The position numbers and the translations under genes are program-made. Below, in pieces: positions 42,449 to 55,500 of a stretch of 64,000 nucleotides of DNA. The DNA lies in assembly GCF_036711975.1 (NCBI RefSeq), contig NW_027248937.1, positions 124,001-188,000 on the forward strand, given 5' to 3'. This DNA comes from Onthophagus taurus. Its lineage: Eukaryota > Arthropoda > Insecta > Coleoptera > Scarabaeidae. A model generated the notes under the pieces. That model was not told where the DNA came from, did not search any database, and worked only from the letters and a program-made list of their open reading frames with translations. Position 1 is the first letter of the stretch; every line of letters begins with the position of its first letter.

Positions 42449-45400
42449 CTAGCCATACATGTTTACGTTTAACAACTCCAATAAGTTGTCCAAAAGATCT
42501 TCCCTGCGTAGATCTTCAATAAGATAGTTTCCCCAAGCTAAAGTATGACATCCATCCTCCATCACGTAACGTTTATCGTCATGTGCAGAGAGCGCCACTT
42601 TATTCTTTAGTTCTGTATACATCGTGTGATAGGAGGAGCGAAAGACATACATCTTTTTTCGCACAGAACCTCCATCTTCGATAATCCGTTTATATTCTGA
42701 AACACTTAAGTTTTTATCGATAACATACTTTTTCACACCCTTGGCACGCTTGACAACTCCTTCCAAAGTGTTAATACAATAAGCTTTAGCTCCTGTACCA
42801 TAAAACGATGTTAATATCGTATTTGGGTACTCATCTTTCATTTTTCCAACTATCGGCGGCCCTGGAGGAATATTATGTCTGTTGTTTAACTTGTAATTAG
42901 AGGTATCGAACATCTCTATATTTTCTTTGATATCCTGGTATACATTCTCAGTAAATATTTCGAGAATTAACGAATCCGTATCTGTATATAACAATAATAC
43001 GTTTTCACCATATTTCTCTTTTAAAAAATTATAAAAAAAGTTATAAATGACCGCTTTCGACAATTCCAGTACGCTAAACCCTACATACAGAGGTTTGTTA
43101 TATTTGACCTCCACCTTCTGCATTTCAATGGCTGCCAAATTATGGCAGAAAATTTTCGATGACTTGAAAGTCGGCTTTGCGATAAGAGCTTCTGCACCGG
43201 GTCTCCTGTAACGATTCTCCCAATGTGACACTAATCGTATATCGACTCTATTTTCAACATTTTCCATCGTTTTCCCATACACGATATTATTCATTTGTTT
43301 ATAATGATTTTTCCCAAATTCATTCGTAGCATTCATTCGTTTCTCAGAGTTAAAATCGATATATGGTTTCATCCACGGCGATTGTTGAAATTGCAATGCA
43401 CGGTGTATTTTGGTTAGCTTAAGACCTTTTTTCACACATTCACGTAGGTTTACATAGTGAATTATGTATTTCGATTTATTTTGTAAGTTCGCAATCAACT
43501 TAGGATGCTTCGATCCGGGAGCGATTATGTTTTCGGGACAAAACGGTAGATCATCATGCTGGTTGTGTAACCTTTCGGGATACTCCAAATCCACTTCAAA
43601 GACATAACCAAGGTGTTCATCATCTAAACACTCCACATCTATATCTGCTATTTCTTGGTTCGACAACCATCGAAAACCGCCTGTTGGTAATTTACAACTC
43701 ATTGCATACCCATACAAATTGGTAGCGTCCAAGTATAGAATATATGATGATGGTTTTTCCGGGTTAAAATCGTCAAGGAACTTGTTGTTTGCTATTGCAG
43801 ATCGTTTTACACACATACAGAGACCGCCTCTAATTCCTTTCTTAAAAAAGTGTAACATGTCAATGTCTGATAACAATTCTAATTTTACACCTGTCATTTT
43901 TAACAGAGCATCCCACCCAAACCCGGGCGCAGTATAATAATGGCAAGGATCCAGATTGTAATTCTCCAAAGATATTGTCCTGAAATTTTCAAAGACGTCA
44001 GTCAACATTAACACATCTGACGTCAAATACAGGTCACTGTATTCTCCCAACGTTGTACACTTAAATTTATTCCATACAGTCTGTGCTCTAGAGTATTGTT
44101 CCTTTGAAATATTACTTGAACTCAATATGTCGTAAAACTGTGTATGATCAGGCAATTTACTATACTCCAACTTTTCAAACGAATCTACGAACGAATATGG
44201 AAATACACCTTTCTGGCGCATCAATCTAAATTCTTCAGAGTCTTTGAATTTTTTTTTCACTTCCACACAATCCTTATCATCCAAATATGAAACCAACTTT
44301 TCCAAAGAACTCGCCATAAATCTAAACGAGTCGACGAATCTTATTTTCATAAACACTTTGCGTTTCTTTCCCTTGTTATCGGTTGTTTCTCCGACAACTA
44401 TTTTTTTGGAAAAAGAAATATATTTTTCTTTGTTTTGTGCTATCACCTCTACTTCCTCCTTGTTTAGGGCAATACTTTTCACAAACATGTGGGCATCGTA
44501 ATTCGACAGGTTGTGGAAAAACACAGGGATAAACATCGGTAATTTATAATTTATATTGCAGACGGAATGCGCAGGACCCCTATACAATCCTGTCAAGTGA
44601 TCGTGATCACACACTTTCTCTTCTTTGTTTATTGGTTTATCACAAATGTGACATACGGAACTCAGTTCATGTACAAATTGGTCCAGACAGCTTAGCGGTA
44701 TCATATCCTTTGTTTGCCTCAAATGTTGTTTATAGATCTCTATTACATCCTTCTCCAATCTTATAATAAATTCCAGAGCAGCGTTTCGCCCTCGGTATAT
44801 TCGGAATTTCGATAAGTTATCATCGTAAGCACACTTAATGTAGTACGCAAACGCGTATGGTTCGTGTTCAAAACATCGGGCCGTATATGGTTTATTATCA
44901 TCGTAAACTTTTCCTTCTTCGGGCGTTAAGGGTTTCAGAATCGCCTCGAAATCGGCGTACACCACAAACGGAACTTTCATTTTTTTTTCAAATCCTTCAA
45001 ATTGTAAAACATTTTCCTTTTCTAGATGTCCGAACTTATTCACTTTTATTTGTTCGCTTGGTACTGTTGCTTTCACTTTTTTACAGTCATCCATCTGATG
45101 TCGTACCAACTTGTCTTCAGTTGAAAAGTATTGCAAACAACCCTCACAAATATATCTTTGATGTTCATGAGTCGATGATTGTGTATTTATCAGTCGAGAT
45201 AAGTTTTTTATCCAACAATAGTGGTTATTCCCGAAATTGTCGCTGACTACTAATAAGTTTACATGACGCTCCCGTTTCTGTTTACATATACATACAGTTA
45301 CAATATCATCTACCATTTTCTCTCCATTATACCAAGAATTTATACCATAGACGTTAATTGAAATGTTATTTTCTTCCTCAAATTTTGGTATGTCTCTGAT

Positions 45401-46281
45401 GGGTACTGGGAATGTTACGCAGTCAAACTTTAATTCTGTTTCCCTATAATCTGGGTATGATGATATTCTTTGCGGTAAACCTGTGGGTTGGTACAGTGCG
45501 GACATCAGTGCCCAAGCAAAGCACTTATTATCGTTATTTTGCACGTTTATTACCGCTCTCTTCCCTTTTATGGATGTCGGTAAGTCGATGTAGCTCGATG
45601 CTCTTGTAGGATTAAACTTGTTACAGTTCACTTCAAGATATAATATTTCCAACAAGGTCCAACCTGCAGTATTAACACCTTTAGTTTCGCATTTTACTAC
45701 TTTTCTATTCTTATACTCTTACCTGAGTCCCGTTCTTGGAATTCCGACATTTTCACCATAATCTCGTCCATAAAGTCCTCGTATGTTTGGTATAAGTCTA
45801 CGGCTACTGTTATAATTTTATTTTTTGTGTTGAATGATTTGATTTCCACTTCTTCCTTCGTATTTATGAAATACAATCCAAAAATTTCCGTATTCACTTT
45901 TAAACTACCATTTACATTCCTCACGGACTGTATCAAACTGATAACTTTTTTTCTAATTCGGTTACTGAATTCCTTCATGTCTACGTACTTCCGCTCATGA
46001 TCGCTCACTCTAAAACTACATATTTTATCTCCAAATATCGAATCTATTTTTTCTACACCATCATCTATTATTACGAAGGCTTTCTGTTTATGTTTGTTGC
46101 TACGCAGATGTGAGGAATAACATTGTCTGGTTACGTGTTCATCACATATTTCACACACTATAACATCTCCTTGTTGATCCTCTTCCACCTTTCGACGTTT
46201 CCCAATACATGCTGTGCGTTGATGTCTCACAAGATTATCTGGTCTAGTAAACTCTTTGTAACACACGTCGCAGGTCAACAT
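42449..46281 (-). CDS. polB: Protein-primed family B DNA polymerase of Polinton element 2
   Basis: Replicative polymerase of the element. Exon 1 is 46281-45723 and exon 2 is 45663-42449, joined in phase 1 to give 1,257 residues. ATG 46281 is the first ATG in frame and sits at the inner edge of the right TIR. Exon 1 encodes two zinc fingers (CDVC...H...C and CEIC...H...H). Exon 2 encodes a CFAW...HYCW Cys/His region, a CEGC...H...C finger, exo I DFE at about 424-426, an endonuclease VII-like CHIC...CDHDHLTG...C block (DHDH about 539-542), NLSNYD exo II, exo III Asp about 736, YLDATNLYG (about 830-838), NNIVYGK (about 978-984) and YTDTDS (about 1079-1084). All catalytic motifs are intact. Same intron position as element 1 but clearly divergent protein. 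Confidence 0.94.
45664..45722 (-). other. Spliceosomal intron in polB of element 2
   Basis: 59 nt on the minus strand, donor TCAG|GTAAGA, acceptor TACTGCAG|GT. Removal restores the Ser-Gly-Trp-Thr-Leu junction that element 1 also has at this point, in the same phase. Confidence 0.88.
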
Positions 46282-46330
46282 GTTCACAACACTCTTACTT
46301 CAATACTGTTGAACACGATTTTCTATCTGC

Positions 46331-46338
46331 TATTTAAA
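46331..46338 (-). promoter_or_regulatory. TATA-like box for polB in right TIR
   Basis: TATTTAAA on the plus strand, TTTAAATA on the minus strand, about 50 bp before the polB ATG at 46281. Identical to the left TIR box. Confidence 0.55.
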
Positions 46339-46596
46339 GCATACCTCCTCCGAAGTGGGGTTTTCAATGAACTCATGTCGTGTAACCTTCATTTCAGGTC
46401 ACGTACAAGGTCAATGCCATGGTCACAATTAAGGTTGACTTCAAGGTCTCCGTTGAGGTCAAAGTAAAGGTCATTGTTCAGGTCAAGGTTACTGATCAAG
46501 GTCATGGTCACTAAACGTGATCTTGACCTGAGGTGAGCTCAAAGTAAAGGTCATTGTTTAGGTCTAGGTTACTGGTCAACGACCCCCTTTGCAATA

Positions 46597-46711
46597 GCCG
46601 ATTCTGGAACCTCCTCCCAGAACCTCAGGGCAAGGTCAAGGTCATGGTCACTCAACGTGACCTTGGCCTTGACCTTGACCTGAGGTTCTGAGAGGAGGTT
46701 CTAGAATCGGC
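46597..46711. repeat. Foldback palindrome in right TIR
   Basis: Inverted copy of 32537-32651. Begins GCCGATTCTGGAACCTCC and ends GGAGGTTCTAGAATCGGC, with a GGTCA/TGACC-rich self-complementary interior. Confidence 0.8.
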
Positions 46712-46725
46712 TTTTATCTACTACT

Positions 46726-46731
46726 GCCGTT
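46726..46731 (+). repeat. Target-site duplication, right copy (GCCGTT)
   Basis: Exact repeat of 32517-32522. Continuing into CTGAGACATG, it completes the satellite monomer that the element interrupted. Confidence 0.93.
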
Positions 46732-46734
46732 CTG

Positions 46735-47140
46735 AGACATGTTTGAACTTTCTATCACTTTTGGTTCCGATAATTCAGTTGACCATATTTGTGATATTCA
46801 GACGCCAAATGACATCTTTGAGCATGTTGGAGATAAAAAACAAAATGTGCCGAAAACGTTATATTATGACGTTATACGCCGTTCTGAGACATGTTTGAAC
46901 TTTCTATCACTTTTGCTTCCGATAATTCTGTTGACCATATTTGTGATATTCAGACGCCAAATGACATCTTTGAGCATGTTGGAGATAAAAAACAAAATGT
47001 GCCCAAAACGTGATATTATGACGTTATACGCCGTTCTGAGACATGTTTGAACTTTCTATCACTTTTGGTTCCGATAATTCAGTTGACCATATTTGTGATA
47101 TTCAGACGCCAAATGACATCTTTGAGCATGTTGGAGATAA
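46735..47140. repeat. Satellite block duplicated at about 49007-49410
   Basis: The markers AATTCAGTTGACC, GTGCCGAAAACG (46848 and 49120) and TTTTGCTTCC recur in the same order at an offset of 2,272 bp. Confidence 0.65.
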
Positions 47141-47346
47141 AAAACAAAATGTGCCCAAAACGTGATATTATGACGTTATACGCCGTTCTGAGACATGTTT
47201 GAACTTTCTATCACTTTTGGTTCCGATAATTCTGTTGACCATATTTGTGATCTTCAGGCGCCAAATGACATGTTGGAGCATGTTGGAGATAAAAAACAAA
47301 ATGTGCCCAAAACGTGATATTATGACGTTATACGCCGTTCTGAGAC

Positions 47347-47765
47347 ATGTTTGAACTTTCTATCACTTTTGGTTCCGATAATTCTGTTGACCATATTTGT
47401 GATATTCAGGCGCCAAATGACATCTTTGAGCATGTTGGAGATAAAAAACAAAATGTGCCCAAAACGTTATATTATGACGTTATACGCCGTTCTGAGACAT
47501 GTTTGAACTTTCTATCACTTTTGGTTCCGATAATTCTGTTGACCATATTTGTGATATTCAGGCGCCAAATGACATGTTGGAGCATGTTGGAGATAAAAAA
47601 CAAAATGTGCTCAAAACGTGATATTATGACGTTATACGCCGTTCTGAGACATGTTTGAACTTTCTATCACTTTTGGTTCCGATAATTCTGTTGACCATAT
47701 TTGTGATATTCAGGCGCCAAATGACATGTTGGAGCATGTTGGAGATAAAAAAACAAAATGTGCCC
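47347..47765. repeat. Satellite block duplicated at about 48108-48526
   Basis: Two-monomer segments with GTGCTCAAAACG (47608 and 48369) and a seven-A variant AAAAAAACAAAA (about 47750 and 48511) repeat at an offset of 761 bp, five monomers plus one base. Confidence 0.65.
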
Positions 47766-50700
47766 AAAACGTGATATTATGACGTTATACGCCGTTCTGA
47801 GACATGTTTGAACTTTCTATCACTTTTGGTTCCGATAATTCTGTTGACCATATTTGTGATATTCAGACGCCAAATGACATCTTTGAGCATGTTGGAGATA
47901 AAAAACAAAATGTGCCCAAAACGTGATATTATGACGTTATACGCCGTTCTGAGACATGTTTGAACTTTCTATCACTTTTGGTTCCGATAATTCTGTTGAC
48001 CATATTTGCGATATTCAGACGCCAAATGACATCTTTGAGCATGTTGGAGATAAAAAACAAAATGTGCCCAAAACGTGATATTATGACGTTATACGCCGTT
48101 CTGAGACATGTTTGAACTTTCTATCACTTTTGGTTCCGATAATTCTGTTGACCATATTTGTGATATTCAGGCGCCAAATGACATCTTTGAGCATGTTGGA
48201 GATAAAAAACAAAATGTGCCCAAAACGTTATATTATGACGTTATACGCCGTTCTGAGACATGTTTGAACTTTCTATCACTTTTGGTTCCGATAATTCTGT
48301 TGACCATATTTGTGATATTCAGGCGCCAAATGACATGTTGGAGCATGTTGGAGATAAAAAACAAAATGTGCTCAAAACGTGATATTATGACGTTATACGC
48401 CGTTCTGAGACATGTTTGAACTTTCTATCACTTTTGGTTCCGATAATTCTGTTGACCATATTTGTGATATTCAGGCGCCAAATGACATGTTGGAGCATGT
48501 TGGAGATAAAAAAACAAAATGTGCCCAAAACGTGATATTATGACGTTATACGCCGTTCTGAGACATGTTTGAACTTTCTATCACTTTTGGTTCCGATAAT
48601 TCTGTTGACCATATTTGTGATATTCAGACGCCAAATGACATCTTTGAGCATGTTGGAGATAAAAAACAAAATGTGCCCAAAACGTGATATTATGACGTTA
48701 TACGCCGTTCTGAGACATGTTTGAACTTTCTATCACTTTTGGTTCCGATAATTCTGCTGACCATATTTGTGATAATCAGGCGCCAAATGACATGTTGGAG
48801 CATGTTGGAGATAAAAAACAAAATGTGCCCAAAACGTTATATTATGACGTTATACGCCGTTCTGAGACATGTTTGAACTTTCTATCACTTTTGGTTCCGA
48901 TAATTCTGTTGACCATATTTGTGATATTCAGGCGCCAAATGACATGTTGGAGATAAAAAACAAAATGTGCCCAAAACATGATATTATGTCGTTATACGCC
49001 GTTCTGAGACATGTTTGAACTTTCTATCACTTTTGGTTCCGATAATTCAGTTGACCATATTTGTGATATTCAGACGCCAAATGACATCTTTGAGCATGTT
49101 GGAGATAAAAAACAAAATGTGCCGAAAACGTTATATTATGACGTTATACGCCGTTCTGAGACATGTTTGAACTTTCTATCACTTTTGCTTCCGATAATTC
49201 TGTTGACCATATTTGTGATATTCAGACGCCAAATGACATCTTTGAGCATGTTGGAGATAAAAAACAAAATGTGCCCAAAACGTGATATTATGACGTTATA
49301 CGCCGTTCTGAGACATGTTTGAACTTTCTATCACTTTTGGTTCCGATAATTCAGTTGACCATATTTGTGATATTCAGACGCCAAATGACGTCTTTGAGCA
49401 TGTTGGAGATAAAAAACAAAATGTGCCCAAAACATGATATTATGACGTTATACGCCGTTCTGAGACATGTTTGAACTTTCTATCACTTTTGGTTCCGATA
49501 ATTCTGTTGACCATATTTGTGATATTCAGACGCCAAATGACATCTTTGAGCATGTTGGAGATAAAAAACAAAATGTGCCCAAAACGTGATATTATGACGT
49601 TATACGCCGTTCTGAGACATGATTGAACTTTCTATCACTTTTGGTTCCGATAATTCTGTTGACCATATTTTTGATATTCAGACGCCAAATGACATCTTTG
49701 AGCATGTTGGAGATAAAAAACAAAATGTGCCCAAAACGTTATATTATGACGTTATACGCCGTTCTGAAACATGTTTGAACTTTCTATCACTTTTGGTTCC
49801 GATAATTCTGTTGACCATATTTGTGATATTCAGGCGCCAAATGACATGTTGGAGCATGTTGGAGATAAAAAACAAAATGTGCCCAAAACGTGATATTATG
49901 ACGTTATACGCCGTTCTGAGACATGTTTGAACTTTCTATCACTTTTGGTTCCGATAATTCTGTTGACTATATTTGTGATATTCAGGCGCCAAATGACATG
50001 TTGGAGCATGTTGGAGATAAAAAACAAAATGTGCCCAAAACGTTATATTATGACGTTATACGCCGTTCTGAGACATGTTTGAACTTTCTATCACTTTTGG
50101 TTCCGATAATTCTGTTGAGCATATTTGTGATATTCAGACGCCAAATGACATCTTTGAGCATGTTGGAGATAAAAAACAAAATGTGCCCAAAACGTGATAT
50201 TATGACGTTATACGCCGTTCTGAGACATGATTGAACTTTCTATCACTTTTGGTTCCGATAATTCTGTTGACCATATTTTTGATATTCAGACGCCAAATGA
50301 CATCTTTGAGCATGTTGGAGATAAAAAACAAAATGTGCCCAAAACGTTATATTATGACGTTATACGCCGTTCTGAGACATGTTTGAACTTTCTATCACTT
50401 TTGGTTCCGATAATTCTGTTGACCATATTTGTGATATTCAGGCGCCAAATGACATGTTGGAGCATGTTGGAGATAAAAAACAAAATGTGCCCAAAACGTG
50501 ATATTATGACGTTATACGCCGTTCTGAGACATGTTTGAACTTTCTATCACTTTTGGTTCCGATAATTCTGTTGACCATATTTGTGATATTCAGACGCCAA
50601 ATGACATCTTTGAGCATGTTGGAGATAAAAAACAAAATGTTCCCAAAACGTGATATTATGACGTTATACGCCGTTTTGAGACATGTTTGAACTTTCTATC

Positions 50701-52519
50701 ACTTTTGGTTCCGATAATTCTGTTGACCATATTTGTGATATTCAGACGCCAAATGACATCTTTGAGCATGTTGGAGATAAAAAACAAAATGTGCCCAAAA
50801 CGTGATATTATGACGTTATACGCCGTTCTGAGACATGTTTGAACTTTCTATCACTTTTGGTTCCGATAATTCTGTTGACCATATTTGTGATATTCAGACG
50901 CCAAATGACATCTTTGAGCATGTTGGAGATAAAAAACAAAATGTGCCCAAAACGTGATATTATGACGTTATACGCTGTTCTGAGACATGATTGAACTTTC
51001 TATCACTTTTGGTTCCGATAATTCTGTTGACCATATTTGTGATATTCAGGCGCCAAATGACATGTTGGAGCATGTTGGAGATAAAAAACAAAATGTGCCC
51101 AAAACGTGATATTATGACGTTATACGCCGTTCTGAGACATGTTTGAACTTTCTATCACTTTTGGTTCCGATAATTCTGTTGACCATATTTGTGATATTCA
51201 GACGCCAAATGACATCTTTGAGCATGTTGGAGATAAAAAACAAAATGTGCCCAAAACATGATATTATGACGTTATACGCCGTTCTGAGACATGTTTGAAC
51301 TTTCTATCACTTTTGGTTCCGATAATTCTGTTGACCATATTTGTGATATTCAGACGCCAAATGACATCTTTGAGCATGTTGGAGATAAAAAACAAAATGT
51401 GCCCAAAACGTGATATTATGACGTTATACGCCGTTCTGAGACATGATTGAACTTCCTATCACTTTTGGTTCCGATAATTCTGTTGACTATATTTGTGATA
51501 TTCAGGCGCCAAATGACATGTTGGAGCATGTTGGAGATAAAATACAAAATGTGCCCAAAACGTTATATTATGACGTTATACGCCGTTCTGAGACATGTTT
51601 GAACTTTCTATCACTTTTGGTTCCGATAATTCTGTTGACCATATTTGTGATATTCAGACGCCAAATGACATCTTTGAGCATGTTGGAGATAAAAAACAAA
51701 ATGTGCCCAAAACGTGATATTATGACGTTATACGCCGTTCTGAGACATGATTGAACTTTCTATCACTTTTGGTTCCGATAATTCTGTTGACCATATTTTT
51801 GATATTCAGACGCCAAATGACATCTTTGAGCATGTTGGAGATAAAAAACAAAATGTGCCCAAAACGTTATATTATGACGTTATACGCCGTTCTGAGACAT
51901 GTTTGAACTTTCTATCACTTTTGGTTCCGATAATTCTGTTGACCATATTTGTGATATTCAGGCGCCAAATGACATGTTGGAGCATGTTGGAGATAAAAAA
52001 CAAAATGTGCCCAAAACGTGATATTATGACGTTATACGCCGTTCTGAGACATGTTTGAACTTTCTATCACTTTTGGTTCCGATAATTCTGTTGACCATAT
52101 TTGTGATATTCAGACGCCAAATGACATCTTTGAGCATGTTGGAGATAAAAAACAAAATGTGCCCAAAACGTGATATTATGACGTTATACGCCGTTCTGAG
52201 ACATGTTTGAACTTTCTATCACTTTTGGTTCCGATAATTCTGTTGACCATATTTTTGATATTCAGACGCCAAATGACATCTTTGAGCATGTTGGAGATAA
52301 AAAACAAAATGTGCCCAAAACGTTATATTATGACGTTATACGCCGTTCTGAGACATGTTTGAACTTTCTATCACTTTTGGTTCCGATAATTCTGTTGACC
52401 GTATTTGTGTTATTCAGACGCCAAATGACATCTTTGAGCATGTTGGAGATAAAAAACAAAATGTGCCCAAAACGTGATATTATGACGTTATACGCCGTTC
52501 AGAGACATGTTTGAACTTT

Positions 52520-55500
52520 CTATCACTTTTGGTTCCGGTAATTCTGTCGACCATATATGTGATATTTAGATGCCAAATGTCACATTGGAGCATGTTGGAG
52601 ATAAAAAACAAAATGTGCCCAAAACGTTATATTATGACGCTATACGCCGTTCTGAGACATGTTTGAACTTTCTATCACTTTTGGTTCCGATAATTCTGTT
52701 GACCATATTTGTGATATTCAGGCGCCAAATGACATGTTGGAGCATGTTGGAGATAAAAAACAAAATGTGCCCAAAACGTGATATTATGACGTTATACGCC
52801 GTTCGGAGATATGTTTGAACTTTCTATCACTTTTGGTTCCGATAATTCTGTTGACCATATTTGTGATATTCAGGCGCCAAATGACATGTTCTAGCATGTT
52901 GGAGATAAAAAACAAAATGTGCCCAAAACGTGATATTATGACGTTATACGCCGTTCTGAGACATGTTTGAACTTTCTATCACTTTTGGTTCCGATAATTC
53001 AGTTGACCATATTTGTGATATTCAGACGCCAAATGACATCTTTGAGCATGTTGGAGATAAAAAACAAAATGTGCCCAAAACGTTATATTATGACGTTATA
53101 CGCCGTTCTGAGACATGTTTGAACTTTCTATCACTTTTGCTTCCGATAATTCTGTTGACCATATTTGTGATATTCAGACGCCAAATGACATCTTTGAGCA
53201 TGTTGGAGATAAAAAACAAAATGTGCCCAAAACGTGATATTATGACGTTATACGCCGTTCTGAGACATGTTTGAACTTTCTATCACTTTTGGTTCCGATA
53301 ATTCAGTTGACCATATTTGTGATATTCAGACGCCAACTGACATCTTTGAGCATGTTGGAGATAAAAAACAAAATGTGCCCAAAACGTGATATTATGATGT
53401 TATACGCCGTTCTGAGACATGTTTGAACTTTCTATCACTTTTGGTTCCGATAATTCTGTTGACCATATTTTTGATATTCAGACGCCAAATGACATCTTTG
53501 AGCATGTTGGAGATAAAAAACAAAATGTGCCCAAAACGTTATATTATGACGTTATACGCCGTTCTGAGACATGTTTGAACTTTCTATCACTTTTGGTTCC
53601 GATAATTCTGTTGACCATATTTGTGATATTCAGGCGCCAAATGACATGTTGGAGCATGTTGGAGATAAAAAACAAAATGTGCCCAAAACGTGATATTATG
53701 ACGTTATACGCCGTTCTGAGACATGTTTGAACTTTCTATCACTTTTGGTTCCGATAATTCTGTTGACTATATTTGTGATATTCAGGCGCCAAATGACATG
53801 TTGGAGCATGTTGGAGATAAAATACAAAATGTGCCCAAAACGTGATATTATGACGTTATACGCCGTTCTGAGACATGTTTGAACTTTCTATCACTTTTGG
53901 TTCCGATAATTCTGTTGACCATATTTTTGATATTCAGACGCCAAATGACATCTTTGAGCATGTTGGAGATAAAAAACAAAATGTGCCCAAAACGTTATAT
54001 TATGACGTTATACGCCGTTCGGAGATATGTTTGAACTTTCTATCACTTTTGGTTCCGATAATTCTGTTGACCATATTTGTGATATTCAGGCGCCAAATGA
54101 CATGTTGGAGCATGTTTGAGATAAAAAACAAAATGTGCCCAAAACGTGATATTATGACGTTATACGCCGTTCTGAGACATGTTTGAACTTTCTATCACTT
54201 TTGGTTCCGATAATTCAGTTGACCATATTTGTGATATTCAGACGCCAAATGACATCTTTGAGCATGTTGGAGATAAAAAACAAAATGTGCCCAAAACGTT
54301 ATATTATGACGTTATACGCCGTTCTGAGACATGTTTGAACTTTCTATCACTTTTGCTTCCGATAATTCTGTTGACCATATTTGTGATATTCAGACGCCAA
54401 ATGACATCTTTGAGCATGTTGGAGATAAAATACAAAATGTGCCCAAAACGTGATATTATGACGTTATACGCCGTTCTGAGACATGTTAGAACTTTCTATC
54501 ACTTTTGGTTCCGATAATTCTGTTGACCATATTTGTGATATTCAGGCGCCAAATGACATCTTGGAGCATGTTGGAGATAAAAAACAAAATGTGCCCAAAA
54601 CGTTATATTATGACGTTTTACGCCGTTCTGAGACATGTTAGAACTTTCTATCACTTTTGGTTCCGATAATTCTGTTGACCATATTTGTGATATTCAGACG
54701 CCAAATGACATCTTTGAGCATGTTGGAGATAAAAAACTAAATGTGCCCAAAACGTGATATTATGACGTTATACGCCGTTCTGAGATAAGAAACAAAATGT
54801 GCACAAAACGTGATATTATGACGTTATACGCCGTTCTGAGACATGTTTGAACTTTCTATCACTTTTGGTTCCGGTAATTCTGTCGACCATATATGTGATA
54901 TTCAGATTCCAAATGTCACATTGGAGCATGTTGGAGATAAAAAACAAAATGTGCCCAAAACGTTATATTATGACGTTATACGCCGTACTGAGCCATGTTT
55001 GAACTTTCTATCACTTTTGGTTCCGATAATTCTGTTGACCATATTTGTGATATTCAGGCGCCAAATGACATGTTGGAGCATGTTGGAGATAAAAAACAAA
55101 AGGGCCCAAAACGTGATATTATGACGTTATACGCCGTTCTGAGACATGTTTGAACTTTCTATCACTTTTGGTTCCGGTAATCCTGTCGACCATATATGTG
55201 ATATTCAGATTCCAAATGTCACATTGGAGCATGTTGGAGATAAAAAACAAAATGTGCCCAAAACGTTATATTATGACGTTATACGTCGTACTGAGCCATG
55301 TTTGAACTTTCTATCACTTTTGGTTCCGATAATTCTGTTGACCGTATTTGTGTTATTCAGACGCCAAATGACATCTTTGAGCATGTTGGAGATAAAAAAC
55401 AAAATGTGCCCAAAACGTGATATTATGACGTTATACGCCGTTCAGAGACATGTTTGAACTTTCTATCACTTTTGGTTCCGGTAATTCTGTCGACCATATA

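Larger units (their letters stand above)
32523..46725. mobile_element. Polinton element 2, complete 14,203-bp insertion in the satellite
   Basis: The element is bounded by inverted AGTAGTAGATAAAAGCCG termini, 446-bp TIRs and a perfect 6-bp target duplication. It encodes the hallmark Polinton/adintovirus set: protein-primed PolB, integrase with chromodomain, adenain-like protease, minor capsid protein, penton and double-jelly-roll capsid protein, plus several unknown proteins. The near-identical TIRs, intact target duplication and nearly all-open reading frames indicate a recent insertion. A packaging ATPase was not found. The structural genes, PLA2 motif and protease suggest it can, or its recent ancestor could, make virions. 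That is inference from the family. Confidence 0.96.
46280..46725 (-). repeat. Right terminal inverted repeat of element 2 (446 bp)
   Basis: Reverse complement of 32523-32968, with one difference seen. The inner end overlaps the start codon of polB. It holds the same half-site cluster, terminal palindrome and TATA-like box. Confidence 0.95.

Noticed and set aside
45655..46287. Separate zinc-finger gene upstream of polB
   Set aside because: Donor and acceptor sites join the two frames in phase at the same protein position in both elements, so it is exon 1 of polB.
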